Source of the DNA: Nemopilema nomurai
Taxonomy: Eukaryota > Cnidaria > Scyphozoa > Rhizostomeae > Rhizostomatidae
Length of the DNA: 64,000 nt
Direction of reading: 5' to 3'
Assembly (NCBI GenBank): GCA_003864495.1
Contig: ML133433.1
Location: 1,251,618 to 1,315,617, forward strand
Every line of letters starts with the position of its first letter. Position 1 is the first letter of the stretch. Made by a program: the position numbers and the translations under genes. The notes beneath the pieces are model-generated. The model did no database searches. It was given only the letters and a program-made list of their open reading frames with translations, and was not told where the DNA came from. Below are positions 1-10,905 of this stretch, piece after piece.

Positions 1-87
1 CCTGCTTTAGAGAAACAGTTAGTTTTGAAGTCCTTTTATAGGGGTTTGCAGATACAGAATACAATTGCAGATGTGTATTTCACTTAC

Positions 88-195
88 AAATCCACATCTC
101 GCTCCCTCCTTCAGTTTCATGGAACAGAAGCTGAATCTCTTTGTCTTAATACAGCATTGTTTGTCCTTGCAGTCCGCATCTGACTTGCAGCCGAA
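88..195 (-). CDS. Orphan cysteine-rich (prokineticin/dickkopf-like) exon, partial gene
   Basis: This is one internal coding exon of a secreted cysteine-rich peptide gene whose other exons I could not find. On the minus strand a pyrimidine-rich acceptor ends at 196-197 and a GTAAGT donor lies at 87-82. The exon is 108 nt, phase 0 at both ends, and carries six cysteines spaced C-x5-C-x4-CC-x8-C-x9-C. Length, phase and spacing are identical to exon 2 of the plus-strand gene at 5246-6618, so the two are paralogues in opposite orientation. That spacing is the first half of the ten-cysteine prokineticin/MIT/dickkopf-C2/colipase fold. The last exon would lie off the left edge. No signal-peptide exon was found upstream on the minus strand, so this may be a partial gene or a relic. 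The family includes both signalling peptides and venom-like peptides; the role here is unknown. Confidence 0.6.
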
Positions 196-470
196 CTTTA
201 ATAAAAACAGGAGAATGATCAACTGATTTGACGAAAATATCAGAGCGTTGCTGCTAAAACTTATGTGTCACGAAGACTTGTGTCTCAAACATTCTCATGA
301 TCTCATGACAAGCTAATATTGCAAACCACATTGTCATACGTGTGCGAGACATTCTTCTTCGTGTTTTAGAACCACTCGTTTTGAACATTCACCATGGACA
401 GCGGGTCCCAAGATGGATGCCTAATGGGTCCCAAGATGGATACCTAACGGGTCTACGAGCCTTAGGGAAA

Positions 471-635
471 TTATACCTTTGGTGATGGTCGTGTTGGTCT
501 TGGTCTTCCAGTGGGTCTTGGTCTTCCAGTTGGCCTGGGTCTTCTTGATGGTCTCGGTTTGGGCCCCTTCTTGTTATGGCCCGAAACCAGTGCGATCACC
601 AAAACAACGAGAAACAGAACCACCAAAGTTCTCAT
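471..635 (-). CDS. Secreted proline/arginine-rich cationic peptide (putative antimicrobial peptide)
   Basis: A single-exon ORF of 54 aa. I chose the internal Met at 635 because it is followed at once by a classic signal peptide (residues 1-19, one basic residue then Leu/Val-rich, ending at a Ser-Gly); the ORF extends 13 codons upstream without looking like a secretory leader. The mature part (about 35 aa) is made of Arg, Pro, Lys and Thr, with a PRPTGR-type motif repeated in tandem and no acidic residue or cysteine. Its charge is strongly positive. Arg/Pro-rich peptides of this kind (for example apidaecin, bactenecin and arasin types) are usually antimicrobial; I infer that role from composition only. 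A TATA box lies upstream at 713-720 on the same strand, at a suitable distance. The repeats are visible at DNA level as imperfect CTTGGTCTTCCAGT units. It could instead be a short structural or matrix peptide. Confidence 0.55.
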   Translation of the reverse strand: MRTLVVLFLVVLVIALVSGHNKKGPKPRPSRRPRPTGRPRPTGRPRPTRPSPKV

Positions 636-712
636 CTTGAAGGCAGATACTTTCGAATATGATAAAAGTGCCAAATGCAGAAGACTGTTTGTGTGTCTGA
701 TGCCGGATATTG

Positions 713-720
713 TATTTATA
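713..720 (-). promoter_or_regulatory. TATA box of the proline/arginine-rich peptide gene
   Basis: Reading the minus strand gives TATAAATA here, about 78 bp before the chosen ATG at 635. This leaves room for a start site about 30 bp downstream and a 5' UTR of roughly 50 nt. Inferred from sequence only. Confidence 0.4.
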
Positions 721-759
721 TCATTAAAAGATTTATTTAGCTGTTCAAAGGATTAACGG

Positions 760-3700
760 CCGATGGATTATTTTGAAAACCACTACCTCAGATTTGTTGT
801 AAAAGCTGCTTGTTAAATAAACAAGTGCATTTTTCTCGTAGCTTCAGGGAAAATATATGTAGTGCTGAGCAATCAAGCCTTTGCATATCAAAATGATCCT
901 TAAAGTCGCATGGCAATGCTTTCTTTCGCAAGGTAACGCTGGTTGGATGGCTCTTTTGAGCGTCGTGCCGCAACTGTTGAACATGCAAACATGTTAGAAT
1001 CTCATGGAAAACTGTGTTATCAAAAGACTGACTAATACCATGGGTCTCGAGGGAATTTTCGAAAATTTTAATGTCTCTACTAACGCTGTAAACACTGAAT
1101 TATTCTTAAAACATGCTACAATAACACCGAGTAAATTATTTATACTTTTGAGCGCGTTAACCTTCCGCAGTTTTGTAAGTGTTGCAGTGTTGTTAAAACC
1201 GAAATTTTTTTACAGAGATACAATATATGTTTCAGCAACCAATAAGAACGAGCTTTATAGTCTAATTGGATATATTTTTGAAGAGTAAATGCAGTAATTA
1301 ACAAGGGGTATCGTATATTCATTTTAATAAAAAAGATAAGTTTTTGCAGATGCATCACATTTGGCAGCTGAAATATCATTCAATTTGCGTGCTTCACTAT
1401 CTATCAATTTGCGTGCGCCCTTAAAAGATTTCTCAGTTAAAAGAAAGCCCACTTTTGTGTAAGCATACATGCTACTTTAGAATTTGTTGGACTTGATTTT
1501 CACACAATAATCACAAATAAATTCAAATCCGATAATAAATAAAATGTATGTACACAAGTCAGTCTTTTTTCAGCGACTACTTTGGAGTATTTTTTCTGCA
1601 TTTTCGCAATCAAACAGCATCAGACGGCGCAAGGAGCCTCTCTTTCAAACGCATTTGTAACGCCTTAATGCTTTCTAAATATGGGCCTCTCATACCTTAA
1701 CGATGACGACTGGAAAAGGTGCCTTGGCAAAGGGCATAAATGTTTGAACACCTTTTCAATAGAAATGAAAATAGTTGACCTGCATTCGGTACTTTTGATT
1801 CCACAAAGATGATGCAACTCCAAGTGGGAATTGAGCTGTATTGAAAGATTGGAAAATTTTCATCAAAACTGACGATACGCTTAAGAAATATTACATCATG
1901 GCACTCAAATTAACTAACGTATTGAGAAAGTGGAATATGAATGTGAAGCTTACAGAAATTCAATTGCTACCAAAGCTTCAATGCATGCCATCCCTTCTTT
2001 GATAAGGCTCCAGTTTGATCCATAATCTTTCACCTTTCTTTACCTCTTCTGGTTTACTTCTTAAACTCCTACTTCATTGTTGTTTGTCCTATAAAACAAA
2101 TTTATCAACTAGTTCATATGCTATACAGTTGCTCGTTATTTTTGTTTAATAAAGAATATTATGGAAAGTTAAGAATTATTGTGCTCTTCACTACATGTTG
2201 TGATAAGATGGTCTGTATCATTATTTATCTGATATAGAAGACTGATGGACTAATGTAATTAAGCTGGAATAAGTAGCATGTGGCGTCCGTTTGTTTACAT
2301 TTAACAATATTTAAACGTATTTGTAGCCAGATAGAGTTAGGCCACATCACAAGAATTACGTCAAAAGCTACTGTGACTTGAGCTGACTTGTTAACGTGCT
2401 GACCTAATGTTGCCCTGGGACAAACGACTCTCAACGTTGTCTAAACTTTTCTTTGTGGAACATGATATGAGGAAATTTGTCTGTAATTATCGGTAAAACG
2501 GTTGCTTGACTTCCAGCTCTTTCTCTTCTATAAATTATACGTTAATTGAGAGACGATAATTTTTATATTTAGCAATTAGTTCAAGTGCAGCTTCTTTCAC
2601 TATGCAAGCATATGCATATTTTTCAACTCAATACTTACCAATGCTTTGATAAAAATTTCTAAAAATTGCCAGTCATTTTATCTGACACCTCGTTGTTTTT
2701 CACTAATATAGATACAGAAGAAAGAAAGCAGAAAAAGCCAATGAACAAATAGCTTATTGGGTAATAACATCGCAGTTAAGAATAAACCAGCTACCCCAAC
2801 TTGTTGTGTCGTCAAAGCGGCTCGTTTCACACGCATTGGCACTGGTTGCAATGTAAAGATTACTTCAAAGCGGCTAATTAATCCTTTTGTTTCCTGGATC
2901 ATCAGTTTGCATCCAAATTATGACCAGCAAATGAAGATTTGTTGGGAGAAGTGGCGTCTCTCTAACATCATTTTAGATTTAAATAGCATCAAGATTGCCT
3001 GTCTCAGATCGCGAAAAAACTTTATTATCAATCCACCTGCAAGAAAGCGTGGAAAGATGGCTTGGAAAGCATGGACAGAACTCGAGGCAATTTTCCTGAT
3101 CACCCTTGTAAAAGATAGAGAACTTTAGAAGCAGCTATCACATGTTAGTGCATACTCTGCTGCAGGAAGAGACAGCGTATGATGATGATGACTTGGAGGC
3201 TGTACTTGCCTGGCACCAAACTTCTTCACCATTTAGTCCGTCTGTCTTTTTGTGCGGCAATGAATCAATTGCATCAATCTCTGTGATCACCTTGTATTCA
3301 CTTGATGACTTCTCAATAAATACTCTGAACTCCGTAACATGTATTTTCAAAGTCTGTTACTTTCTGATGTCTCCCCATCAAATTCGCAGTAATCAGGTTA
3401 AATAAGGCATGGTTCGTTTCAGTCCATTTTAAGCCAGAGCTTGGCTGTCAACACAGCTGTTCTTTTCCTAGTTCCTTCTCTCTGCTTCTTATTGTATGTT
3501 GTATGCTTTACGCTGTCATATTGAATCATCTTTATCTTATGTAAATATAATGAAATGTTACTTCACTGCATGGTTTTGTTGTACTGCGTTGGTAGCTACG
3601 AGAAAACCCGCTTATAATATCCTGTAGGAAAAAAGTTTTTGTGTCTACCAAAGAACACTGTTTATAAGTCTATCAAAGAACACTGTTTACAGTCTATAAA

Positions 3701-5160
3701 AGAACACTGTTTAAAAGCATGATATTAATTCTTCTAAAACAAATTACAAGCTCTCCTGGTTATGTTCAGAAGAGTTTTTAATATAAAATGAATAGTATAA
3801 TGCATAGTATATTATTGTTATACATTGCTCTGATTTTAGACGAAAGTTAAAACTTGGCCTTCGCTGGAACAGTTTTAAACACCATTTGTTTGTACAGCTT
3901 AAACACTTTAACCCTGACACATATACAAAATCCTACCTAATAATCGCATTAAGGGTGAACTTCATGCATCATAACTAAGAGCAGTTACGTTACATACACT
4001 ACAGCGAGTATAGCTCTGCCTATAGGGCATGGAACAATTTCTCATATAGTCATCTTGTGATCAAATTAAGCCTACAGCCTTGATGTTGTAGTTTAACGTT
4101 ATATAAAGAATTTGAAAGGACTCGCAATAGAGCCATAGAGATTGCAGTCTGTTCTATCCTGCATTCAAGTTTGTTCTTACAAGTGAAAAATTCCGTTTTT
4201 TGGTCGTTTCTTTCTGTTATTTTCATTCATTTGTCTTATCTGCTGTGGGTATAGATAACTGAAAGTGAGCGGTACATAAGCAACAAAAGCTTGTTCTAAT
4301 TTGACGATTAAGAAAATTGGTCTTGATAATAAAATTGATGTTTTTTTATTAATGCCAGTCCTAGCAATACCTGAAGAAACTTGCAGCACGACGTCTTGTC
4401 TAATGCATAAAAGAAGCTTTATAGCTTCAATTCAGCCTTTCTCATGTAATGGATCTTCTGCCCAACCCAAGATTACAAGCACTGTGTCCATTTACCTAAC
4501 TTTTATAGTAAAGACAGCTAAATCAGATGCTGACTTCTAATTTGCTGGCTTTTTCAAGGATTTTGCTGCTAGTGGACTTTGCTACAAAAAAGTCGCAATT
4601 AGAATTATTTAAATGAAAAGGCAACTTGCTCATCCCTTTGACAAGAAACTGGTATTAGAAACGACCATTTATGAGTTGAAATAATTAAATACTTTGCTTT
4701 CGAGGTAAAAAATGAAACAGCAATTGAATTTTGCTAATATCTTTTACAAACATTGCACATATGCGAAAAGCTATAGCTAACTAAAACGAGACCTTGTCCA
4801 GTTTTCAGGTTATCCTTTCTAGGACATTGTCTACAATAAATGATCCCTCCAGGATAACAAAAAGATACAGAAGACACTACAAAAATATCGTACGATACTC
4901 GTCTCCCGTGATAATTCAAGAGCCAAGTCGAATTTAAACACCACTCAATAAAACTGCAATTTCATTGACAGCTGGATATTCAGGGTTACAGAAACTTGAT
5001 AACAATATAGAAGTTCACGCCCTTAAGTCAAACATGACGACAAAAGCTCTTCATCAGGTCATATCATCTGTATCATATTCGCATGAAATTAGTGTTAATA
5101 AGAGTGCTTGTCTGCACTGACTATTGGCTTAGCTTTGCAAACTGTTTCTTCAACAAAGTT
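760..5160. other. Intergenic, no supported gene
   Basis: AT-rich DNA with only short ORFs in all frames and no recognisable domain. The longest (2757-3128, plus) and its antisense partners show no protein-like composition or family signature. The only structure I see is a short three-copy tandem repeat at 3643-3716. Confidence 0.5.
3643..3716. repeat. Three-copy tandem repeat (about 24-bp unit)
   Basis: Three imperfect direct copies of a unit containing AAAGAACACTGTTTA, preceded by TCTA, lie side by side. Copies differ at a few bases. No coding content. Confidence 0.7.
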
Positions 5161-5168
5161 CAGTTGGA

Positions 5169-5176
5169 TATAAAAG
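5169..5176 (+). promoter_or_regulatory. TATA box of the cysteine-rich peptide gene
   Basis: TATAAAAG, 77 bp before the ATG at 5246, gives a predicted start site near 5200 and a 5' UTR of about 45 nt. A strong TATA box fits a highly expressed, tissue-restricted secreted peptide gene. Confidence 0.55.
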
Positions 5177-5245
5177 GGAGTACATTATCGGTAATTCTCT
5201 ACTTGCATAAACCTTTTCAAGGAAACGTTGCATCAAGATATCAGC

Positions 5246-6618
5246 ATGAAGATTGTCATCGTATTTTTCGCCGTTCTGGCTGTGGCATTGGCCATGGAGA
5301 AGAGACATCTCTTCGAGGTAATTTTCCTTTAATCAAATTCTTTCATAAAGAACTTATACTACTAAAAACGAAATCCCTAAGGAACTTTTCATTTAGAAAT
5401 TTTTTTATAACTGCAAGCATCAAGAGCTAAAAAGCCAGTTCCATTCATTTGCAGTCAATACTCGCATAGATTGTTTGCTATTCGTGTGTCAAGTGCTTCG
5501 TCGAGTAGTTTCCGCATAGTCTACCTTGCCCCTCTCTCTATTAAGTGTTAAGGCTTATTGATGTGCAGTGAAAATTGAGGAGCTTTAAAGGAACTTTTGG
5601 TACTAAAATCTGATGACTTGAGGTCTACGAATAAGGAAGTTTTGGAACTAGGCCTTGTGGTAGGTTCCTTATGGAAAACAGCGTGTAGACTTTTTTTGTT
5701 TCATTCCTAATCAAAAACAAGCAATTCTTTAGTAGAAGAAAGTTTTCTAATTATTAGCAAATATTGCATGCAAATAGAATTACTAACAACAAACAACCAC
5801 TCTGATAACAATGTATTTTTTTGATTGCACAACGTCTAGACAGTACTGACAGTTTAAGAGATCTTAGTTTGTATTCACAATAATCTTCTACGATATCCTA
5901 TAATTAACTGAAAAACTATTTACCTATTCTGAACTAACAGCCTCAAACAAAATAATTTACAACCATTTTTACAGTTTGTAAATTATATTTGCACCATGTT
6001 ATATTTTAGTTTTAATCAACAATAATTTGTCAATTCCTTTTAGCAAATGATTGCTGCGTTGTACAATTTGAAATGTTCCATTGAGTGGCATTATTTCGCA
6101 TTAAGGATCCCTACAGAATGTCTTGATATATTTAATGAAGCCAATTTAGAATTGAGACATAATCTTATTATTGCAATGTAGAAATGTGCCTCAAACTCTG
6201 ATTGCGGAGAGGGAAGATGTTGCATAAACATGAAATTCCACAAATTCTGTGCTGACCAACTGGACGAGGGCTCACTTTGCACCATCAGGGTATGTGCCTT
6301 CGTTTCATCTTCATTTTAAGACTATTCTATAGCCAAGTTCTTTTGTGAAGAAGCCACAAGAACGAATACCGCCCATCCTGTTGTTCTGAAAATTATGGAT
6401 TCACCACTCTCTTTTTGCATGACAAACAAAGTGCAACATTAAACTATCCCATGGTGTGATAAGATTCCTGGGCACTTTGGTACTCACTTCTCATCAGTAA
6501 ATTACTTCTCTTTTAGAGCAAATTCTCATGCGGTTGCAAGAAGGATCTGGTATGCAAAGGCAACTTCTTCTTGAAAAGATGCGTCAAAGATGACTCTGGA
6601 AGCGGTGATTTCTATTAA
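5246..6618 (+). CDS. Secreted ten-cysteine prokineticin/dickkopf-like peptide
   Basis: Three exons, all joined in phase 0: 5246-5317, 6182-6289 and 6517-6618, giving 93 aa. Donors are GTAATT and GTATGT; acceptors end ATGTAG and TTTTAG. Exon 1 encodes a signal peptide (residues 1-16) followed by a short segment with a Lys-Arg pair that could be a propeptide cleavage site. Exon 2 carries C-x5-C-x4-CC-x8-C-x9-C and exon 3 carries C-x-C-x5-C-x8-C, ten cysteines in total, ending in a short acidic/Gly-Ser tail. This is the pattern of the prokineticin/MIT/dickkopf-C2/colipase superfamily, which includes receptor ligands and venom peptides. The prokineticin N-terminal AVIT motif is absent, so I do not claim receptor activity. 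Whether it is a hormone, an immune peptide or a venom component cannot be told from sequence. A TATA box lies at 5169-5176. A paralogous exon lies at 88-195 on the other strand. Confidence 0.8.
5428..5690 (-). mobile_element. MITE copy, partial (same family as 8643-8973)
   Basis: About 200 bp (5438-5634) is a near copy, in inverse orientation, of 8718-8920. The end near 5640-5690 carries the family's terminal inverted repeat, with GGTAGGTTCCTTAT; the other end is degraded. It lies in intron 1 of the cysteine-rich peptide gene. No coding capacity, so a non-autonomous element. Confidence 0.6.
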
Positions 6619-8190
6619 ACCATGAACAACTATAAAGATTCATATCCCCACGAAACTTGACTTGGTATTCAAAATGCCTTGTACATCTCATGTCATCTTC
6701 TAAAAACAAACTCAACTGAATTGTGTTCATTTTAGAAACTTTCACTTTGTCGATCTTTTGGGGTCAGTTTAGTCGATGTGAGAATCGAACAGCATTATTC
6801 AACGAGAAAGTTGGGCGATGACGTCATATTGAAGAAATGATAAGTCGCTCGCGGGGCAACTGCAGTATAACATTTCTAAAGCTTAAACCCATAGTGTTAG
6901 CCGCCGTGATAATTAAATCTTTATAGGCTTATAGACAGGAAGTCATTCAAGGTGTCTAGGGTTTTCAATGGAAATGTTAGATTGGTTTCTTAAGAACGGT
7001 GCGTGCTTTCTGCCGGGGAATCAGACAGTGGTCTGTTTGCTACGATTAACGTTGCTTTTGTCGCAATTTTCAAAACACAACATACTTGTCATCTGCCTGA
7101 GAATACTTCAAGAAATTCTCGGAAAAGAGTTGAATGCATTTGAGCACGATTCTATGAGAGGCTAACGATAACGAGACCAAAGACGACAGTTGACATTCCA
7201 GCACGAATAGGCAATGCATTATGGGTCTTTATTGTTGTCAGAAGCACCTGCACATGGTAAACCTGTTACTGCTTTCCTAACACCGACAGAATGCATTTAC
7301 AATCACAGTAGCTGTCGCCTATCCCTTTTTAGCAATGCATTCAGGATATTTATCAAGGGACTGCCCCCGCTAGGTCTCTGTGTGTAAAGTATAAAGGGTT
7401 AAGTTAGGCCTAACGAGATGCCCGAGACATTGCATGTAAACAAAGTCAGAAGATTCACAGAAATCACGAGGGGACATTAGAAATCACAAGGGAACTTTCA
7501 TATATTACCTTACCTAACAGGTCGGTCCTGTACACTGATTTCAAAGATTTTCTCTGTTTAGCTAGAAGCTTTAAAATCCCAAACTCATTTCTGCTTGCAG
7601 CTAGGTTTGGAAAACTGGACGTAGCTTGGTCTGAAATTTAGGAAAATTCTAGTACGTTTTTCAAAGCGGGCTTTACAGTGCCCTTATGCACATTGCACAC
7701 GTGAGAATTCCAGTATTGTCTGCTCTTGGTTCCTTTTACCTCGCTTCTCATCAAAGCCAACCGATTTAGGCCGAAAAAGGACTTTAAACGTTGATATTGG
7801 TGCCAAGAATAGCTAGGACCTTGACTTTGTTTACTTAGAATTGAAGCCGGGGAGATATTGCTTCACAAAGAAAGAGAAGGAGACAGACAATCACCCTCGT
7901 GCTTTTTGGCTTACAAACATCCTGCTGAATAAACTAATCACGCCAGCTCAGAACATTCTTGCAAATAGCAACAAGGAATTTATATTTGATTGCACATCGC
8001 ACTATGTAACCTTTATGTTAACAAACACTGACAGCTGACCACCAGCAGAATGAGTGCTTCGATAACCCTCTGAAATAATTAATTTCAGTCCTCCAAAAAT
8101 GCCTCGCAGCGACTTGAATATTGTCGTGGCAGTATGTGACGCTGCGATCTTTTAAGGTCCGGTTTGAAATCACGAAGGAAGTCTTAAAAG
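6619..8190. other. Intergenic, no supported gene
   Basis: Short ORFs only (for example 6968-7165 and 7841-8038), none with a signature or protein-like composition. No repeat was recognised before the MITE at 8197. Confidence 0.5.
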
Positions 8191-8196
8191 ATCTTA

Positions 8197-8554
8197 GGCC
8201 CTGTTTACACGGGCACGGTAGGATCCGTTTCTTTTCTGGGAAAGATCCGTACCTTTTTGGGTACGATTAGAGAGCGAACCATTTGGATCCGTTCCTTCAT
8301 TGGCGCCGTGTAAACGGGTGGATACGGATCCGCAAAGGCACGGCAGTGAAACGAGACCACCAAATTGAAAATTAACGACCACCTTGTCATTGCGCATGCT
8401 TAGAAAGAGAGATTCGCTTTTGGTCCGTTCCCGTGTAAACGCTTTATAGTTTAGGATCCGATCTCGTGTAAACGCTTGTGCATCGTACCCATATCGTACC
8501 TAAAAGGTCCGGATCTTTTGGATCCGTTCCTTTTACTCTCGTGTAAACGGGGCC
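8197..8554. mobile_element. MITE with GGCCCTGTTTACACG terminal inverted repeats
   Basis: A 358-bp element. The left end reads GGCCCTGTTTACACG and the right end is its near-perfect reverse complement, CGTGTAAACGGGGCC. It is flanked by a 3-bp direct repeat TTA (8194-8196 and 8555-8557), the target-site size of PIF/Harbinger-type elements. The interior has several further GTGTAAACG and GGATCCG motifs in both orientations, giving strong foldback potential. There is no ORF of its own; the two minus-strand ORFs near 8194-8397 are shadows. Related elements lie at 32635-32998 and 53939-54291. Superfamily assignment is inferred. Confidence 0.75.
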
Positions 8555-8642
8555 TTAGTAAACTCTTATGGGCCAGATCAAGGAAGATATCTGCCACAAA
8601 GGTAGATAACTTTGTACCAGATTCCACATTCTAAGAGTGTCT

Positions 8643-8973
8643 ACATTCTACATACCTACCTCATAGTTCCTTTTTTATAAGGAACCTACCTCATAGCCTG
8701 GTTTTAAAAGTTCCTAGTTCGTAGACCTCAAATCATCAGATTTTAGTACCAAACGTTCCTTAAAGTTCCTTAAGTTCTCACTTTCGGTGTTTTGACTACA
8801 ATAAGCCTTAATACTTAATAGAGAGAAGGGCGAGACAGCATATGCGGAAACTACTCAATGAAGCACTTGACACACGAATAGCAAACAATCTATGCGAGTA
8901 TTGGCTGCAAATAAATGGAACCTTTTGGAACAAGGCCTTGAGGTAGGTTCCTTATAGAAAAAAGGCGTGTACT
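8643..8973. mobile_element. MITE with GGAACCTACCTCA terminal inverted repeats
   Basis: The left end has TATAAGGAACCTACCTCA and the right end has its reverse complement, TGAGGTAGGTTCCTTATA. The interior is about 200 bp and matches 5438-5634 in inverse orientation. There is no coding capacity. Exact ends and target-site duplication are uncertain because the left end looks partly duplicated. Confidence 0.65.
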
Positions 8974-9411
8974 GTAATAAGAGCCAAAAATCATTTCAGA
9001 CGTAATTGAATATGAAAAGATAACAAATGTTTTATTGAGGATGACAGCAAATTGACCCCCAGTGGAAGTAATCTTTATAATATGAATCAGCCTAAATTCT
9101 GATCGGCTGAGAGTTTGATAGAAAAGATTAAGATAAAGAACACAGTAATTTTGAAAAAAATCACCTCTTACTTTGCAGCAGAAATTATTATTATATGGCA
9201 TTAATGAGCATATCCACTACAAGTGTGGTTCTTCAGCTCTAAAGAATCATATCTCCAAAATCATCCTTTTAAGAATGCCGTTCGGATTTATAGAATCAGA
9301 AACAGTTTCCACAAATCACCGACTTTTGTGACAGTCGCCTATTATAGGCAGAACTCTGGCTACTCCGCGCTACCCGTACATTTGATGCGGCCCCGCATCA
9401 CCCTGGTTCAG

Positions 9412-9676
9412 TGTGAGTGAGTGAATGAGTGAGTGAGTGAGTGAGTGAGTGAGTGAGTGAGTAAGTGAGTGAATGAGTGAGTGAGTGAGTGAGTGAATGA
9501 GTGAGTGAGTGAGTGCGTAAGTGAGTGAGTGAGTGAGTGAGTGCGTGAATGAGTGAATGAGTGAGTGCATGAATGAGTGAATGTGTGATGGAGTGAGTGA
9601 ATGTGTGAATGAGTGAGTGAGTGAGTGAGTGAGTGAGTGAGTGAATGTGTGAATGTGTGAGTGAGTGAGTGAGTGA
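9412..9676. repeat. TGAG microsatellite, interrupted
   Basis: About 265 bp of (GTGA)n with scattered substitutions such as GAATGAGT, GCGTGA and GTGTGA. The four-base unit keeps all frames open on the minus strand, which creates long Thr-His-Ser-Leu ORFs with no biological meaning. Confidence 0.95.
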
Positions 9677-9679
9677 CAT

Positions 9680-10275
9680 CGCATCAGTAATCAACCGTCC
9701 TATACATTGTTGCCCTTGAAATTTTAAACTAGTCCCGGTTTCCAGCCTCGTCATCTCGTTCATCGATCGTTTCCAGTCCTCCTGCCACCCCCTCCTCCCA
9801 ATCGCAATTCCCATACTGTCTCAACATTCATTTGAAGCCAATTATTGTTATCAAGAACAATAATAATTGTCATCATAACATGGCTGAGTGAGCATTTTCA
9901 GCATTTTAACTCGCAATCGAAAGACAAAACGAAATCCTATTTCAAAATTTCAACTATAAAAAAGGAAAGAAAATAAGTATTATAAAGATTATATACATTA
10001 TAAAACATATATATCATGATAATTCCTAGCTCTTTCTTCATTGACAATGACAATATATTTTATGTATTTCAATGGCTTGATGTGCTTCTCTGTTCAAACT
10101 TATAGCTACAGAACTTAGCTGAAAGGGTGCTATAAGTAGCAAATTAAAACTTAATAATTTCGAGCTTCCATGTTTTTGGATGAGAGAAGTCATGCAATAT
10201 ACAGAGTTGGTATCTTCTTATGGATTCTATATGTTATTCTTTATGTTCAATTAGCAATTATCGAAAGCCTGGAAA
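9680..10275. other. Intergenic, no supported gene
   Basis: AT-rich sequence without a gene signature or a recognised repeat. Confidence 0.5.
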
Positions 10276-10281
10276 TATATA

Positions 10282-10361
10282 CCCTGGGTACCAGACCCAC
10301 TATGTATGAAAAAATTGAGGAAAATAGATTTTTTAATATAGATTCAGTCTGATACCCAGGG
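10282..10361. mobile_element. 80-bp mini element flanked by TA
   Basis: The ends CCCTGGGTACCAGAC (10282-10296) and GTCTGATACCCAGGG (10347-10361) are inverted repeats matching at 14 of 15 bases. TA dinucleotides lie directly outside both ends (10280-10281 and 10362-10363), the target duplication of Tc1/mariner-type elements. The interior is only about 50 bp, so it is a very short non-autonomous element. Confidence 0.7.
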
Positions 10362-10654
10362 TAGGAAAGATACAGCTGCTAAGATGGTTCCATATCTTAT
10401 AACATTTCCGCCATTATAATTTAATGTTGATTTGTATCATTAAATGCCTCCCACGTATTTGTAAAAAAGCAGCTTGGAAGTCCCATTCCTAGCATTTATG
10501 TGGAAATGAATTGAAGTTCCTTTTAATTCTTGCCTGTGTGGAGAAATTTTGCAGCTTACACGCTCTACATATGAATTTAGACAAATTCCAAGATTGTTTA
10601 TTTCTCTGATTGAAGCATGATGCATCAGCCTATACAAGTTAACTGTTTCAATAT

Positions 10655-10905
10655 GCGGGATGATGACTGGGTGGCTAATGCACTGACTTCTATGCGCGCA
10701 TGTCCAGGTTCGAGTCCAGACACAGACAAAGGGCATTTCATCCCCCGGTTCTTTGCCAAACACAAAATAGTACCTGCATATAGACTGGGGACGAAAAGAC
10801 GGGGGAAAATGGATTGGTCACCCACCCATTGTTGCAAGGCCTACAGGTGTTGGTTTACTCTTGTCGAGAGCCCAGAAGCTATAGGGCGAACTTCACTTCT
10901 TTTCT
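10655..10905 (+). mobile_element. tRNA-derived SINE-like sequence
   Basis: Positions 10658-10725 resemble a class II (Ser/Leu) tRNA: an A-box-like GACTGGGTGGCTAATGC stretch and, about 35 bp on, a perfect B box GGTTCGAGTCC (10707-10717). The cloverleaf is not intact: the A box departs from consensus at two bases and there is no clear acceptor stem. A non-tRNA body of about 180 bp follows. This is the structure of a tRNA-derived SINE. I did not find a second full copy in the window, so the family and 3' end are not defined. Confidence 0.5.

Noticed and set aside
33..42. TATA-like sequence on the minus strand inside the left-hand exon region
   Set aside because: It lies downstream of the orphan exon and points off the window; nothing visible depends on it.
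2757..3128. 123-codon plus-strand ORF
   Set aside because: No recognisable domain and random-looking composition; overlaps other short ORFs on the opposite strand.
9370..9814. 104- and 138-codon minus-strand ORFs rich in Thr-His-Ser-Leu
   Set aside because: They are translations of the TGAG microsatellite; the 4-bp unit keeps frames open without selection.
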